DNA of 64,000 bases from an uncultured Porphyromonadaceae bacterium (GTDB taxonomy: Bacteria > Bacteroidota > Bacteroidia > Bacteroidales > Muribaculaceae), in the NCBI GenBank assembly GCA_900548875.1, contig URMA01000001.1, positions 1-64,000 of the forward strand, given 5' to 3'. The notes beneath the pieces are model-generated. The model searched no databases. It was not told where the DNA came from and saw only the letters and a program-made list of their open reading frames with translations. This document shows positions 29,776 to 39,412 of this stretch, piece by piece; within the stretch, counting starts at the first letter, position 1; each line of letters starts with the position of its first letter. The translations under genes and the position numbers were made by a program.

Positions 29776-31254
29776 ATGTTTTCAAACAGACAACATATCA
29801 ATATCCGAACAATCATCCGACTGTTGGGACTGTTACTCCTTATCGAAGCGGCGTTCATGCTTGCCCCTCTGGCGGTTTGCTACATCTACGACGAATTCGA
29901 AGAAGCAAAAAGTTTCATCTATTCAATCGCCATTACGGCCGCATCGGGATTGGCAATCACACTCTTTGTCCGCACTCAAAACAACGACATGGGCAAACGA
30001 GAGGGTTTCCTCATCACATCTCTGACATGGGTTGTGTTTTCGCTGTTCGGAATGCTCCCGTTCATTTTCGGGGGCACACAGATGTCGGTTTCCGACGCTT
30101 TTTTTGAAACGATGTCCGGATTGACCACAACCGGTGTTTCAGCCATAACTTCCGTCGAGGATGCCTCCCACGGCATACTGATGTGGCGTGCCATCACCCA
30201 CTTTATCGGAGGTATGGGAATCATTCTTTTCACGCTTGCCGTACTCCCCATGCTGAACAAACAGAGCGGTATTCAATTGTTTAACGCGGAAGTGACCGGC
30301 ATTACCCACGACAAATTACGCCCGCGCATCAGTCATACGGCAAAAAGTCTGTGGTTGATTTATCTGGCGCTGAATGCCATCCTCATCGTTCTGCTCTGGG
30401 TCGGCCCCATGAATCTGTTTGACGCTGTTTGCCATTCATTTGCGACCATTTCAACCGGAGGATTCTCCACCAAAAATGCCAGCATTGCAGCCTATGACTC
30501 TGTATATGTCAACAACGTCATCACCTTTTTCATGTTTCTGTCGGGTGTCAACTTTGCCCTGATTTTCAAGGCAACTCACGGCAATTTCAAAGCGCTGTAC
30601 AAAAATGATACCTTCCGCTGGTATTTCACCATCACCATCGTTGTATTCGCTTTGATTTTAGCTACCTGCTATTTCTCGACCTCAAACCCAATCAATCTGA
30701 AACGGATATCCATCATTCTGTTTCAGACGGTTTCGGCAATCACGTCCACCGGATTCTCCGTTTCCGACCTGACTATATGGCATGGCATTGCACTGCTTTC
30801 CATCTGCTTTGTCATCTTTACCGGAGCCTGTGCCGGTTCTACGACAGGTAGCGTGAAAATCGACCGCGTGGTTCTTATTTTCAAGAACCTCAGAAGCGAA
30901 GTGTATAAGACGTTACACCCGAATACGATTGTCCCTATAAGGGTGAATGAAAAAGTAGTGTCGAACGACGTCATTTCGAAAGTAGTGACTTTCCTGCTCT
31001 TTTTCATCATCTTTATTTTCATCGGCACCATGTTCCTGCTGGGAACTGACCCCCAGATGTCGCTATTCGACTCTTTCTTCGCCGTTCTGTCATGTCTGTG
31101 CAACAACGGATTGGGGCACGGATTCACAGCCAGTTCCTACGCCGGCATTTCCGAAGCAGGGAAATGGGTACTTTCATTCCTTATGCTTGTCGGACGTCTG
31201 GAAGTGTTTACCGTCATTATCCTTTTCACCCACACTTTCTGGAGCAAGGAATAA
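29776..31254 (+). CDS. trkH: Trk potassium uptake membrane subunit
   Basis: The 492-residue integral membrane protein has the four pore-loop repeats of the SKT superfamily, seen as TMSGLTTTGVSAIT, FATISTGGFSTKN, AITSTGFSVSD and LCNNGLGHGF. It translocates K+ together with TrkA, encoded just upstream. No irregularity is seen. Confidence 0.95.
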   Translation: MFSNRQHINIRTIIRLLGLLLLIEAAFMLAPLAVCYIYDEFEEAKSFIYSIAITAASGLAITLFVRTQNNDMGKREGFLITSLTWVVFSLFGMLPFIFGGTQMSVSDAFFETMSGLTTTGVSAITSVEDASHGILMWRAITHFIGGMGIILFTLAVLPMLNKQSGIQLFNAEVTGITHDKLRPRISHTAKSLWLIYLALNAILIVLLWVGPMNLFDAVCHSFATISTGGFSTKNASIAAYDSVYVNNVITFFMFLSGVNFALIFKATHGNFKALYKNDTFRWYFTITIVVFALILATCYFSTSNPINLKRISIILFQTVSAITSTGFSVSDLTIWHGIALLSICFVIFTGACAGSTTGSVKIDRVVLIFKNLRSEVYKTLHPNTIVPIRVNEKVVSNDVISKVVTFLLFFIIFIFIGTMFLLGTDPQMSLFDSFFAVLSCLCNNGLGHGFTASSYAGISEAGKWVLSFLMLVGRLEVFTVIILFTHTFWSKE

Positions 31255-31357
31255 TGATGAACAAAGCAGTAAAAACAGATAGGGAAATACCAAAAGATTT
31301 CAACTGAAATCAAAAGATTTTATGTAAGTTTGCATTAACATTTTAATTTTTATCACA

Positions 31358-33787
31358 GTGGCATTAAACGTAGACGAACTCAAAAATGACTATATCCCGA
31401 CGTATGCGGACAACTCTGCAAAATCTGAAACAACGACGGGAAATGAAAACGAGCCGACCAAGGCAAACGAAAAAAGAAAACGCAAAACAGAGAAGACAAA
31501 GGAAAAGCCCAAGCGACAGTTTGTGTTCAAACGTCGCTACCGCTATATCTTTGCCTTTATCCTGGCTGCTGTGGCTTTTTTTCTGCTGATCGCAAGTTTT
31601 TCCTATTTTTCACAAGGAGCGAGCGACCAAAACTTCGTAACGGAACATAACATTCTTGAAAATGCGCAAAACGCAACCATCAAGAACAGTTGCGGACCGC
31701 TCGGAGCCGCTGCCGCCGATTTCTTCATCAACCGCGGTTTCGGACTCGGCTTCTTCTTTATCATCGTGTTGCTTTTCATTTATGCTTTACGGCTGATAAA
31801 CGTGACGAAACTCAGCATACTGAATTCGACACTAACCTGCCTAACAGCAACGATAACTACCTCCAGCCTGCTCGGATTTTTCACAATCGGAAAGGGTGAG
31901 TTTTTCGCTTACGGAGGCCATCACGGAGTGTATGCCAACCAGTTTCTCTATAGTTTGATGGGATTTTACGGCACGCTGTTCGTCAACTTGCTGCTACTTG
32001 TCATTCTGGCAGCCCTTTGCTTCAACACGCTCAAGAAGATCTGCCAGGCTGTGAAAGGCTTCATTGTCCGACAAAAGGAACATCAGAAAGCCAGCCGTGA
32101 AGCCGAAGAAAAGGAAGCGGCAGAAAAAGAACATGCACAGGAACAAAAGAAAGAGACTCCGGCAGTCATCGTTCCCGAGGAAGAACCTGAAAAGACCCCG
32201 GATATAGTCGTTTCCTTCAACGAAGGTAAAGAGCGACAATATGCGGCAGAAACCAAACATGATACAACTCCGTCGATTCATTTCAATGAACCGGAACCGT
32301 CAAAAACTACCGACAAACAGCCGGAAGCCAATACCCCGGCATCCGACGGAATTGAAATGACCGTAACGGTCAACAAAATTGAGAAAGCCGATGAAATCGA
32401 AGAGAAACCGTTTGACCCGACAGCCGAGCTTTCGCGCTACAAGTTTCCACCGATTAGCTTGCTGAAGGAAATCAAGCTCAATGAAAACAATGTCGACATT
32501 GAAGAGCAGAACGAAAACAAGGACCGTATCACAAAAACATTGAACGACTACGGTATCTCCATCAAGAGCATCGGAGTGACCGTCGGCCCGACCGTTACGC
32601 TCTACGAAATCATTCCGACCGAAGGTACCCGTATAGCCAAAATCAAGAGTCTGGAAGACGATATAGCCATGAGCCTTGCGGCTTTGGGCATCCGAATCAT
32701 TGCGCCGATACCCGGTCGAGGCACTATCGGTATTGAAGTTCCTAACAAGGAGCCGCAAACGGTGTCAATGCACTCTGTCATATCTTCCAAGAAATTTCAG
32801 GAATGTAAATATGAGCTTCCGATTGCTTTGGGCTGCACCATTTCCAAGGACATCTACATAGCCGACCTGACCAAGATGCCACACATTCTGGTTGCCGGTG
32901 CCACCGGACAAGGTAAGTCTGTCGGTCTGAACGCCATCATCACCTCCCTGCTGTATAAGAAGCATCCGGCAGAACTGAAGTTCGTGATGATTGACCCGAA
33001 AATGGTTGAATTCAGTCTGTACTCCAAACTGGAACATCACTACATTGCGAAACTGCCGAACGAAGAGGACAGCATCATCACCGACATGAGCAAAGTAGTG
33101 GCAACTCTCAATTCACTGGTAATGGAAATGGAAAACCGCTATCAGTTGCTACGCGATGCCGAGGTGCGCAATATCAAGGAATACAACACTAAATTTGTTT
33201 CCCATCGTCTGAACCCGGAAAAAGGACACCGCTATCTGCCCTACATCGTTGTGGTTGTCGACGAGTTTGCCGACCTGATCATGAGCGCCGGAAAAGATGT
33301 TGAAACGCCAATCGCACGTATCGCCCAAAAGGCACGTGCCGTCGGCATCCACATGATTCTGGCCACTCAACGTCCGTCAACAAATGTCATCACAGGTATC
33401 ATCAAGGCCAACTTCCCGGCACGTATTGCCTTCCGCGTTACTCAGATGGTGGACAGCCGTACGATTCTCGACCGACCGGGAGCAGAACGGCTCATTGGCC
33501 GTGGCGATATGCTGATTTCGGCAAACAACGACATCGTTCGCGTTCAGTGTGCCTTCGTCGATACCCCGGAAGTACAGGACATCACGAACTATATTCACGA
33601 TCAGATCGGTTTCGACGAAGCCTACGAATTGCCGGAATATGTACCTGAAAGTGCAGAAAACGGAAATGCAGGATTGGGTAGCCTGAACGACCGCGATCCT
33701 CTGTTTGAAGAAGCCGCTTCGTTCATCGTTTCCGGCGGACAGACGGCCTCCACATCCTCCTTGCAGCGCCGCTATTCCATCGGCTAA
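31358..33787 (+). CDS. ftsK: DNA translocase FtsK/SpoIIIE, truncated by in-frame stop
   Basis: The start is GTG 31358. The 809-residue product has an N-terminal basic linker, about four membrane segments (about 65-230), a charged Lys/Glu/Pro-rich linker to about 360 and the RecA-like motor with Walker A GATGQGKSVGLNA and Walker B IVVVVDEFADLIM. It moves DNA at the division septum and assists dimer resolution. Translation ends at TAA 33785-33787 right after SSLQRRYSIG, at the start of the gamma (winged-helix, DNA-orienting) domain. The next 40 codons in the same frame encode the expected rest. So this is either a one-base nonsense change or a sequence error. Confidence 0.93.
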   Translation: MALNVDELKNDYIPTYADNSAKSETTTGNENEPTKANEKRKRKTEKTKEKPKRQFVFKRRYRYIFAFILAAVAFFLLIASFSYFSQGASDQNFVTEHNILENAQNATIKNSCGPLGAAAADFFINRGFGLGFFFIIVLLFIYALRLINVTKLSILNSTLTCLTATITTSSLLGFFTIGKGEFFAYGGHHGVYANQFLYSLMGFYGTLFVNLLLLVILAALCFNTLKKICQAVKGFIVRQKEHQKASREAEEKEAAEKEHAQEQKKETPAVIVPEEEPEKTPDIVVSFNEGKERQYAAETKHDTTPSIHFNEPEPSKTTDKQPEANTPASDGIEMTVTVNKIEKADEIEEKPFDPTAELSRYKFPPISLLKEIKLNENNVDIEEQNENKDRITKTLNDYGISIKSIGVTVGPTVTLYEIIPTEGTRIAKIKSLEDDIAMSLAALGIRIIAPIPGRGTIGIEVPNKEPQTVSMHSVISSKKFQECKYELPIALGCTISKDIYIADLTKMPHILVAGATGQGKSVGLNAIITSLLYKKHPAELKFVMIDPKMVEFSLYSKLEHHYIAKLPNEEDSIITDMSKVVATLNSLVMEMENRYQLLRDAEVRNIKEYNTKFVSHRLNPEKGHRYLPYIVVVVDEFADLIMSAGKDVETPIARIAQKARAVGIHMILATQRPSTNVITGIIKANFPARIAFRVTQMVDSRTILDRPGAERLIGRGDMLISANNDIVRVQCAFVDTPEVQDITNYIHDQIGFDEAYELPEYVPESAENGNAGLGSLNDRDPLFEEAASFIVSGGQTASTSSLQRRYSIG

Positions 33788-33910
33788 AACCGTGCCGGTA
33801 AAATCATGGACCAGATGGAAGCTGCCGGTATCGTAGGTCCCAGCCAGGGAGGTAAACCGCGCCAAGTGCTGATTGACTCTTTCCAGCTGGCTCAAATACT
33901 TGCTAAATAA
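33788..33910 (+). pseudogene. ftsK: 3' remainder of ftsK (end of gamma domain)
   Basis: In frame with ftsK after the TAA, 40 codons read NRAGKIMDQMEAAGIVGPSQ and on to QLAQILAK, then TAA at 33908. This is the recognisable C-terminus of the FtsK gamma domain, where homologues have Tyr at the position of the stop (TAC or TAT against TAA). No ribosome-binding site or early start codon supports separate translation. Confidence 0.85.
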
Positions 33911-33932
33911 TCACTCACCAAGACAAAAGAAG

Positions 33933-34550
33933 ATGAAACGTATATTCAATATTTTACTCTTCATGGCGGCTGTCGTTTCAATGCAGGCCGCAGGAAATGC
34001 AGATGCCATCATCAATCAGGTAGTGAAAACCTACCGTGCGGCAAACGGGATTTCCGTCAACTATATCATTACTACCGATCAGGGACAGACTTCCGGCAAC
34101 ATTGCCATGAGAGGAGAAAAATTCCGTATGCTGTCGGCCGACTTGAAATGCTGGTACAACGGTACACTGCAATGGAGTTATACGCCGGTTACCGAAGAAG
34201 TGAACATCACTCAGCCTACTGCCGAGGAACTGCAAATGGTGAACCCCTACTCTATCATCAGCAGCTTTCGCCAATCATTCAGCACACAATTGCTGAAATC
34301 GGCCACAGCAAGCAACCATGAAGTGCAGATGCTGCCCAAGAACGGAAAGGCAACCGACATCAAGTCTGTCCGACTGACCATCAACAGGACTACCAGCCTG
34401 CCGGTAAAAATTATTTTTGAACTGAAAGACAGGTCATCGGTCATAGTAACCCTCAGTAACTACAAGACCCAACAGAACTTTCCTGACAACACATTTGTTT
34501 TCAATAAAGCAATGGTACCGGCCGGAACTCCGGTAGTGGATTTACGATAA
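33933..34550 (+). CDS. LolA-like outer-membrane lipoprotein carrier protein
   Basis: ATG 33933 gives 205 residues with a signal peptide ([18 protein letters not shown]). The frame is open further upstream, but that part overlaps ftsK. The body carries the periplasmic LolA/LolB beta-sheet pattern ([38 protein letters not shown]-like end at FPDNTFVF). LolA shuttles lipoproteins from inner to outer membrane. The position between ftsK and trxB is one I associate with Bacteroidota. Sequence alone cannot exclude a LolA-like protein of other function. Confidence 0.8.
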   Translation: MKRIFNILLFMAAVVSMQAAGNADAIINQVVKTYRAANGISVNYIITTDQGQTSGNIAMRGEKFRMLSADLKCWYNGTLQWSYTPVTEEVNITQPTAEELQMVNPYSIISSFRQSFSTQLLKSATASNHEVQMLPKNGKATDIKSVRLTINRTTSLPVKIIFELKDRSSVIVTLSNYKTQQNFPDNTFVFNKAMVPAGTPVVDLR

Positions 34551-34567
34551 CAATAAAAATTACAAAT

Positions 34568-35506
34568 ATGGAACAAATCAGAACCAAATGCCTTATCATC
34601 GGCTCAGGACCTGCCGGCTATACGGCAGCCATCTACGCTTCGCGTGCCAACCTTTCGCCGGTTCTTTTCGAAGGACTGCAACCCGGCGGTCAACTCACTA
34701 CGACCACAGAAGTGGAAAACTTCCCCGGCTATCCCAACGGCATCACCGGCCCGGATATGATGGACGAACTTCGTGCTCAGGCCGAACGCTTTGGAACTGA
34801 TATCCGTATCGGTGTCATTATCGAAGTGGATTTTTCGAAGGCTCCCTATAAGGCAGTTTCCGACGATGGTATTGAAGTGCTTGCCGACACGGTAATTATC
34901 GCCACAGGAGCATCTGCCAAATATCTCGGTCTGCCCGACGAAAAGAAATATGCAGGGATGGGCGTATCGGCATGTGCCACTTGCGACGGATTCTTCTATC
35001 GTAAAAAGACGGTGGCAGTTGTAGGCGGTGGAGACACGGCCTGCGAAGAAGCCGTTTATTTGAGCAACCTTGCATCGAAAGTCTATATGATTGTCCGCAA
35101 AGATTACCTGCGTGCATCGAAGGTAATGCAGCAACGTGTGTTCGACAATCCAAAAATCGAAGTGCTGTTCAACACAAACACGGTAGGATTGTTCGGGGAA
35201 AACGGCGTAGAAGGTGCACACCTTGTAAAATTCAAAGGCACTGACAAGGAAGAAGATCTTGACATTGCCATCGACGGATTTTTCCTCGCCATCGGTCACA
35301 AACCGAATACGGATGTATTTAAGAAATACATCGAACTGGACGAAAACGGCTACATCAAGACCAACGGTGTGACAACAGCGACCAACATTCCCGGAATTTT
35401 TGCCGCCGGTGACGTTGCAGATCCTATCTACCGCCAGGCCATCACTTCTGCCGGCCAAGGTTGCAAAGCCGCCATCGATGCCGAACGCTATTTAGTGTCG
35501 AAATAA
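34568..35506 (+). CDS. trxB: thioredoxin reductase
   Basis: The product reduces thioredoxin with NADPH via FAD. The 312-residue protein has FAD motif [13 protein letters not shown] at 12-24, the redox pair Cys136/Cys139 in [15 protein letters not shown] motif GGGDTACEE at 153-161 and the C-terminal [10 protein letters not shown]. It lies 17 bases after the lolA-like gene and ends the operon; a terminator follows. A thioredoxin gene is present at 61.7 kb. Confidence 0.96.
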   Translation: MEQIRTKCLIIGSGPAGYTAAIYASRANLSPVLFEGLQPGGQLTTTTEVENFPGYPNGITGPDMMDELRAQAERFGTDIRIGVIIEVDFSKAPYKAVSDDGIEVLADTVIIATGASAKYLGLPDEKKYAGMGVSACATCDGFFYRKKTVAVVGGGDTACEEAVYLSNLASKVYMIVRKDYLRASKVMQQRVFDNPKIEVLFNTNTVGLFGENGVEGAHLVKFKGTDKEEDLDIAIDGFFLAIGHKPNTDVFKKYIELDENGYIKTNGVTTATNIPGIFAAGDVADPIYRQAITSAGQGCKAAIDAERYLVSK

Positions 35507-35526
35507 TAAGGACTCCATAAACACCG

Positions 35527-35578
35527 TCAGGCGCATGCTTCCCCTCCGTAACCATGCGCCTGATTTGTTTTTTCTTTT
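35527..35578 (+). terminator. terminator after trxB
   Basis: TCAGGCGCATG (35527-35537) pairs with CATGCGCCTGA (35553-35563), followed by a T-rich tract. Confidence 0.85.
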
Positions 35579-35650
35579 AGCCAATTTAAAACTCTGTTAT
35601 TGGCACTACTTCTATCTTATAACCGCCCTTTTCTATTGTGCGTTTGTCAT

Positions 35651-36565
35651 TTATTTTTGCTGCAAGTCAGATGGCTTATGGCGTTTGCCGGCACGATACT
35701 GTTGCGGGGAAACGCCGGACTTGGTTTTGAAAAATTTTCCGAACGCCGACTGGTCGGAAAAATGCAACTGGTCGGCAATGCTCTGCACACTTTCATCCGT
35801 ATAGACCAACATTCGACAAGCCTCGGCATACAGCAACCCGGAAATAAAATAACCGGCTGTCTTCTGCGTCACTTTGCGAATGACGCGCGACAAATAGGTA
35901 GCGGAGATTGACAGTTGGCCGGCATAAAAATCAATATAATGCTCCCGACGGTAATGCTGTATGAGTAACTGGATGAAACGATGAAAAAGTTCCTCGCCAT
36001 GATTTAGCGCCGGCGGAAGCTGACGTACCCGTCCCTCTACCAGTTCCAACACCTGCAACAGCAAAGCATGCAACTGATGATGAATGATATTTTCCTGATA
36101 GACACCAGCTCGTGAAATCGTATCGGAAATTTGCCGCATGGAAGCCACTATCGCCTCCACCTGTTCTCCCGACAAATGGATGACAGGAAAATCTGTCCGG
36201 CAAAAGAAAAGAGAGTATGACTGATAAGCAATGTTCAATGATAGCAAATGCTCAAAAAAACTTCGGTCGCACATTAGATTCATAGCTTCAAAATCCGCAC
36301 TTTGCCCCGTGATGGCAACCAATGTGCTCGGAGAAAGCAACAACAAATCACCATGTCCTACCGTATGGTCCTGATAGTTGATTGTAAAAGTGGCAGTTCC
36401 CGACAGCACGAGAAGAAAGGAGAAAATATCGGCAAAAGTGGGCGAAACAGTGTCGAGATTCACCAAGCTGCTATCCAAACGGAAACAGGCGACACTGTTT
36501 CTGTATACGTCCTTCACCTGATGATAGTCCATCAATTCTTTTAGCTGTATCGTATGTTCAACCAT
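35651..36565 (-). CDS. AraC-family transcriptional regulator
   Basis: The 304-residue product has a cupin-like N-terminal sensing domain (about 30-150, including INYQDHTVGHGDLLLLSP) and a C-terminal pair of helix-turn-helix motifs (about 200-298) with the AraC signature QSIADQLHFSDQSAFGKFF. It is divergent from the CocE/S15 hydrolase gene across 169 bases, so that gene is the natural target (inference). The effector is unknown. Confidence 0.88.
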   Translation of the reverse strand: MVEHTIQLKELMDYHQVKDVYRNSVACFRLDSSLVNLDTVSPTFADIFSFLLVLSGTATFTINYQDHTVGHGDLLLLSPSTLVAITGQSADFEAMNLMCDRSFFEHLLSLNIAYQSYSLFFCRTDFPVIHLSGEQVEAIVASMRQISDTISRAGVYQENIIHHQLHALLLQVLELVEGRVRQLPPALNHGEELFHRFIQLLIQHYRREHYIDFYAGQLSISATYLSRVIRKVTQKTAGYFISGLLYAEACRMLVYTDESVQSIADQLHFSDQSAFGKFFKTKSGVSPQQYRAGKRHKPSDLQQK

Positions 36566-36615
36566 ATTATGACTTATTATGAACCGTTAAGAAAGCCCAT
36601 GGCTTCACTTTCCCA

Positions 36616-36647
36616 CAAAATTAGCAATTGTTCAGTATTTAACCAAT
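36616..36647 (-). promoter_or_regulatory. promoter of AraC-family regulator
   Basis: On the minus strand ATTG (plus 36644-36647), a 20-base spacer and TAATTTTG (plus 36616-36623). Confidence 0.5.
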
Positions 36648-36734
36648 CAAGGCTTTTATTTTAACAATCGCTATTCGATTTGATTTATCACCTTTGCAAT
36701 GTAGAAAACAACTGACCAAACAACAAATCGAAAC

Positions 36735-38633
36735 ATGATGAAAAATTGGATTTATTTTGGAACATTTGCACTAATATGTGCCTGTGCTCTTCCGGCAAAT
36801 GCACAAAATATAGTCTTGCACAATGTCGAAGGCAAAGCAATGCAGGTGCCGACTCGCAAGGCATTGCCCACCGATGCTCCACGTGTCCGCTATCCCGGAT
36901 TCAAACAGGAAACCCTCGTGCTGAAAGCCGGCAGCATTCGCAGAGAAGGAGCAAAACCGCTGACATGCGATATTTTGCTCGAAAGAGATGTACCCATAAA
37001 AATGCGTGACGGCGTAACCATTTATGCCGACATATTCCGTCCGACAACCGGAGAAAAGTGTCCGGCCATTCTCGCATGGAGTCCGTACGGCAAAGAAGTC
37101 GGAGGCCAGATGCTCGACGATGTACCTATGCGTGCGGGTGTCCCGACAAATGCCACTTCCGGATTGGAAAAATTTGAAGGACCAGACCCTGCCTATTGGG
37201 TGGCACACGGCTATGCTGTCGTGAATCCCGACAAACGGGGTGCCTACATGTCGGAAGGCAATCTGCTGTATTGGGGACATGAGGATGCCCTCGACGGCTG
37301 CGATGCAATAGAATGGATTGCCTCTCAGGAATGGTGCAACGGAAAAGTCGGAATGTCGGGCAACTCATGGCTTACCGTTTCGCAATGGTTCATTGCCGCA
37401 GAACGCCCGAAACATCTGGCAGCCATAGCTCCCTGGGAAGGCTTTTGCGACCATTATCGGGAATCAGGCACACGAGGAGGAATCCCAACACCGGAATTCC
37501 CGGAAATGATTGCCGAAACTTTTTCTTCGGAACACGGACGACTGGAAGACCAGCCACGGATGATTGTGGAAAAGCCCTTTATGTGCGACTATTGGGAAGA
37601 CAAGGCTGCTAAGGTAGAAAACATCGAAATTCCTGCCTATGTGGTGGCCAGTTACACCAACTCTGTTCACACACACGGAACTTTTGCCGGATACCGCCGA
37701 ATGGCATCCAAGGAAAAATGGCTGCGGGTACACAACACGCAGGAGTGGTTCGACTATTACACGCCTGAAAATGTGGAAGACCTCCGCCGTTTCTTCGACC
37801 ATTATCTCAAAGGCATCGACAACGGTTGGGAAAACACTCCGAAAGTACGCCTTTCGGTTCTTAATCCCGGCGGCCAAGACATCGTCGGACGTGAAGAGAA
37901 CGAATTTCCGTTGGCACGTACGGAATACCGCAAAATGTATCTGTCGGCAACCGACTGTACGCTGCAAACAACACTTCCGACTGACACAGCCACAAACACG
38001 TATCTGTCAACTTCCGACAATGCCAAGGTGACCTACCGCTACCGCATGGAACAGCCTACAGAAATTACCGGCTACATGAAGCTGCACCTGTGGGTTTCTG
38101 CTCCGGACAACGACGATATGGATTTGGCTGTCCGTGTTGAAAAACTTTCGAAAGACGGAAAACCGCTTCCCGACAAAACGGGAGCAATTATCGCTGCTAC
38201 AGGAATGATGCGTGTGTCAATGCGCCAACTTGACAAGGCCAAGAGTACGGAAGCAGAACCTTACTACCCGTTCACCTCGGAACAAAAGCTCAAGCCAGGA
38301 GAAATTGTTCCTGTCGAAATTGAAATCTGGCCGATGGGACTTCTTTTCGATAAAGGCGAAATACTGCAACTGACCGTTGGCGCTTACAAACCCGAAAAAG
38401 CAGCAATACCGTTCGGCTCTGCCCGCATCACGATTCCAAAAGAGGGATACACCTATATGCCCGGACAGAAAGTGGAAATGATGACAATCGGAGGCAACGC
38501 TACCGAATGTGCCGACCCTAAAGAAGTGGTCACTTCACCGGCTACTCACAATAAAGGAAGACACTGCATTTATACCGGCGGAAAATACGACAGTTATCTG
38601 TATGTGCCGGTAATCCCTGCAAAGACCAAATAA
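36735..38633 (+). CDS. secreted CocE/NonD (S15) family hydrolase
   Basis: The 632-residue product begins with a signal peptide (WIYFGTFALICACALPANAQ), so it acts in the envelope or outside. Its N-terminal alpha/beta hydrolase domain has MRDGVTIYADIFRP, NPDKRGAYMSEG and nucleophile Ser211 in GMSGNSW. A C-terminal jelly-roll typical of X-Pro dipeptidyl-peptidase/CocE proteins follows (about 400-620). Members hydrolyse acyl esters, amides or X-Pro peptides; the substrate cannot be read from the sequence. Its divergent AraC neighbour suggests it is inducible. Confidence 0.88.
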   Translation: MMKNWIYFGTFALICACALPANAQNIVLHNVEGKAMQVPTRKALPTDAPRVRYPGFKQETLVLKAGSIRREGAKPLTCDILLERDVPIKMRDGVTIYADIFRPTTGEKCPAILAWSPYGKEVGGQMLDDVPMRAGVPTNATSGLEKFEGPDPAYWVAHGYAVVNPDKRGAYMSEGNLLYWGHEDALDGCDAIEWIASQEWCNGKVGMSGNSWLTVSQWFIAAERPKHLAAIAPWEGFCDHYRESGTRGGIPTPEFPEMIAETFSSEHGRLEDQPRMIVEKPFMCDYWEDKAAKVENIEIPAYVVASYTNSVHTHGTFAGYRRMASKEKWLRVHNTQEWFDYYTPENVEDLRRFFDHYLKGIDNGWENTPKVRLSVLNPGGQDIVGREENEFPLARTEYRKMYLSATDCTLQTTLPTDTATNTYLSTSDNAKVTYRYRMEQPTEITGYMKLHLWVSAPDNDDMDLAVRVEKLSKDGKPLPDKTGAIIAATGMMRVSMRQLDKAKSTEAEPYYPFTSEQKLKPGEIVPVEIEIWPMGLLFDKGEILQLTVGAYKPEKAAIPFGSARITIPKEGYTYMPGQKVEMMTIGGNATECADPKEVVTSPATHNKGRHCIYTGGKYDSYLYVPVIPAKTK

Positions 38634-38657
38634 TCTGCAATCTACACAAATAAAATC

Positions 38658-38700
38658 AATGACAGCCGGAAGAGCGCCCCAACACTCTCCGGCTGTCATT
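38658..38700. terminator. bidirectional terminator after the S15 hydrolase
   Basis: AATGACAGCCGGAAGAG (38658-38674) pairs with CTCTCCGGCTGTCATT (38685-38700) with one bulged A, between convergent genes. Confidence 0.85.
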
Positions 38701-38702
38701 TA

Positions 38703-39146
38703 TTATAGCCGTGACATCAACGCATTTCTGGAAGCGAACAAAATCAGATTTTCCGGCACACCGTCATTTTCCAAATCCGCATCTGTATGGGGAATCACAA
38801 GCCTAATTTTGGAAAACGGCAGCAAACCACGCTTCGGATGGTGATAATCTTCCAGTTCGAGCATAAATTTCACAGGTTGTGCCACTCGTTCCCAAAAAGG
38901 TTTTAACGTGAGTTCATTAAGATGGTCCAGGCAAAGTATCACGTTTTCAGTCAAGGCTTTGTTGACCACATCAAACAGTTGTTCTTCCCTGTCTATCTTA
39001 TTACAATCTGTATAGCATACCTTATCCAACACGTTCAAATACGCACCAAGATCAGACGCCACATATTCATCCGGCATACAAAGAAGAACAATGCCGGAAT
39101 CCTTTAAAAACTTTTTATGAAACAACACGTTTGCCATAATTTTCAT
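38703..39146 (-). CDS. hypothetical cytosolic protein
   Basis: The 147-residue product has no signal peptide or membrane segment. Its N-terminal part alternates hydrophobic strands and helices (SGIVLLCMPDEYVASDLG, NVILCLDHLNELTL) in a way that resembles a small alpha/beta fold. The segment PKRGLLPFSKIRLVIPHTDA follows. I recognise no family and no catalytic motif. It stands alone, converging on the S15 hydrolase gene. The start could be ATG 39146 or the Met codon nine bases inside. Confidence 0.65.
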   Translation of the reverse strand: MKIMANVLFHKKFLKDSGIVLLCMPDEYVASDLGAYLNVLDKVCYTDCNKIDREEQLFDVVNKALTENVILCLDHLNELTLKPFWERVAQPVKFMLELEDYHHPKRGLLPFSKIRLVIPHTDADLENDGVPENLILFASRNALMSRL

Positions 39147-39275
39147 TTTTTATTGTCAATATCATCATTACACAATACATATAGAAAAACTTACTCAAAA
39201 TTTAGTATTTGTTCCCAATTTTTTCTTCTACACAATACAGTTCGACATAGCTAAATTTGAAAACTGCGTTTTCTG

Positions 39276-39307
39276 CTTGTCTCTCCACTCACCTTTCACT
39301 ATATTTG
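39276..39307 (+). promoter_or_regulatory. distal copy of duplicated promoter
   Basis: CTTG at 39276-39279, a 20-base spacer and TATATTTG at 39300-39307. Confidence 0.5.
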
Positions 39308-39399
39308 TAGAATATAGGAGGCGGTTCGGGATAAAAAATATACGAAACAAGTTTCAATATTTTATTCTCCACTCACCTTTCACTATATTTGCAAAATAT
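39282..39399 (+). repeat. 26-bp exact direct repeat, each copy ending in a -7 box
   Basis: The same 26 bases (starting TCTCCACTCACC and ending TATATTTG) occur at 39282-39307 and 39366-39391, exactly 84 bases apart. Similarity continues for 8 more bases with two mismatches. Each copy ends with a perfect TATATTTG box, so a promoter element appears to have been duplicated upstream of the hydrolase/MurF-like/Ddl-like operon. Confidence 0.85.
39384..39391 (+). promoter_or_regulatory. -7 box of proximal promoter copy
   Basis: TATATTTG, 21 bases before the ATG at 39413; the -33 region reads only TTTC-like sequence. Confidence 0.5.
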
Positions 39400-39412
39400 T
39401 TTTAAACATCAA

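Noticed and set aside
33807..33910. Separate small gene for the FtsK end
   Set aside because: No ribosome-binding site or promoter; the sequence is simply the in-frame continuation of ftsK after the stop.
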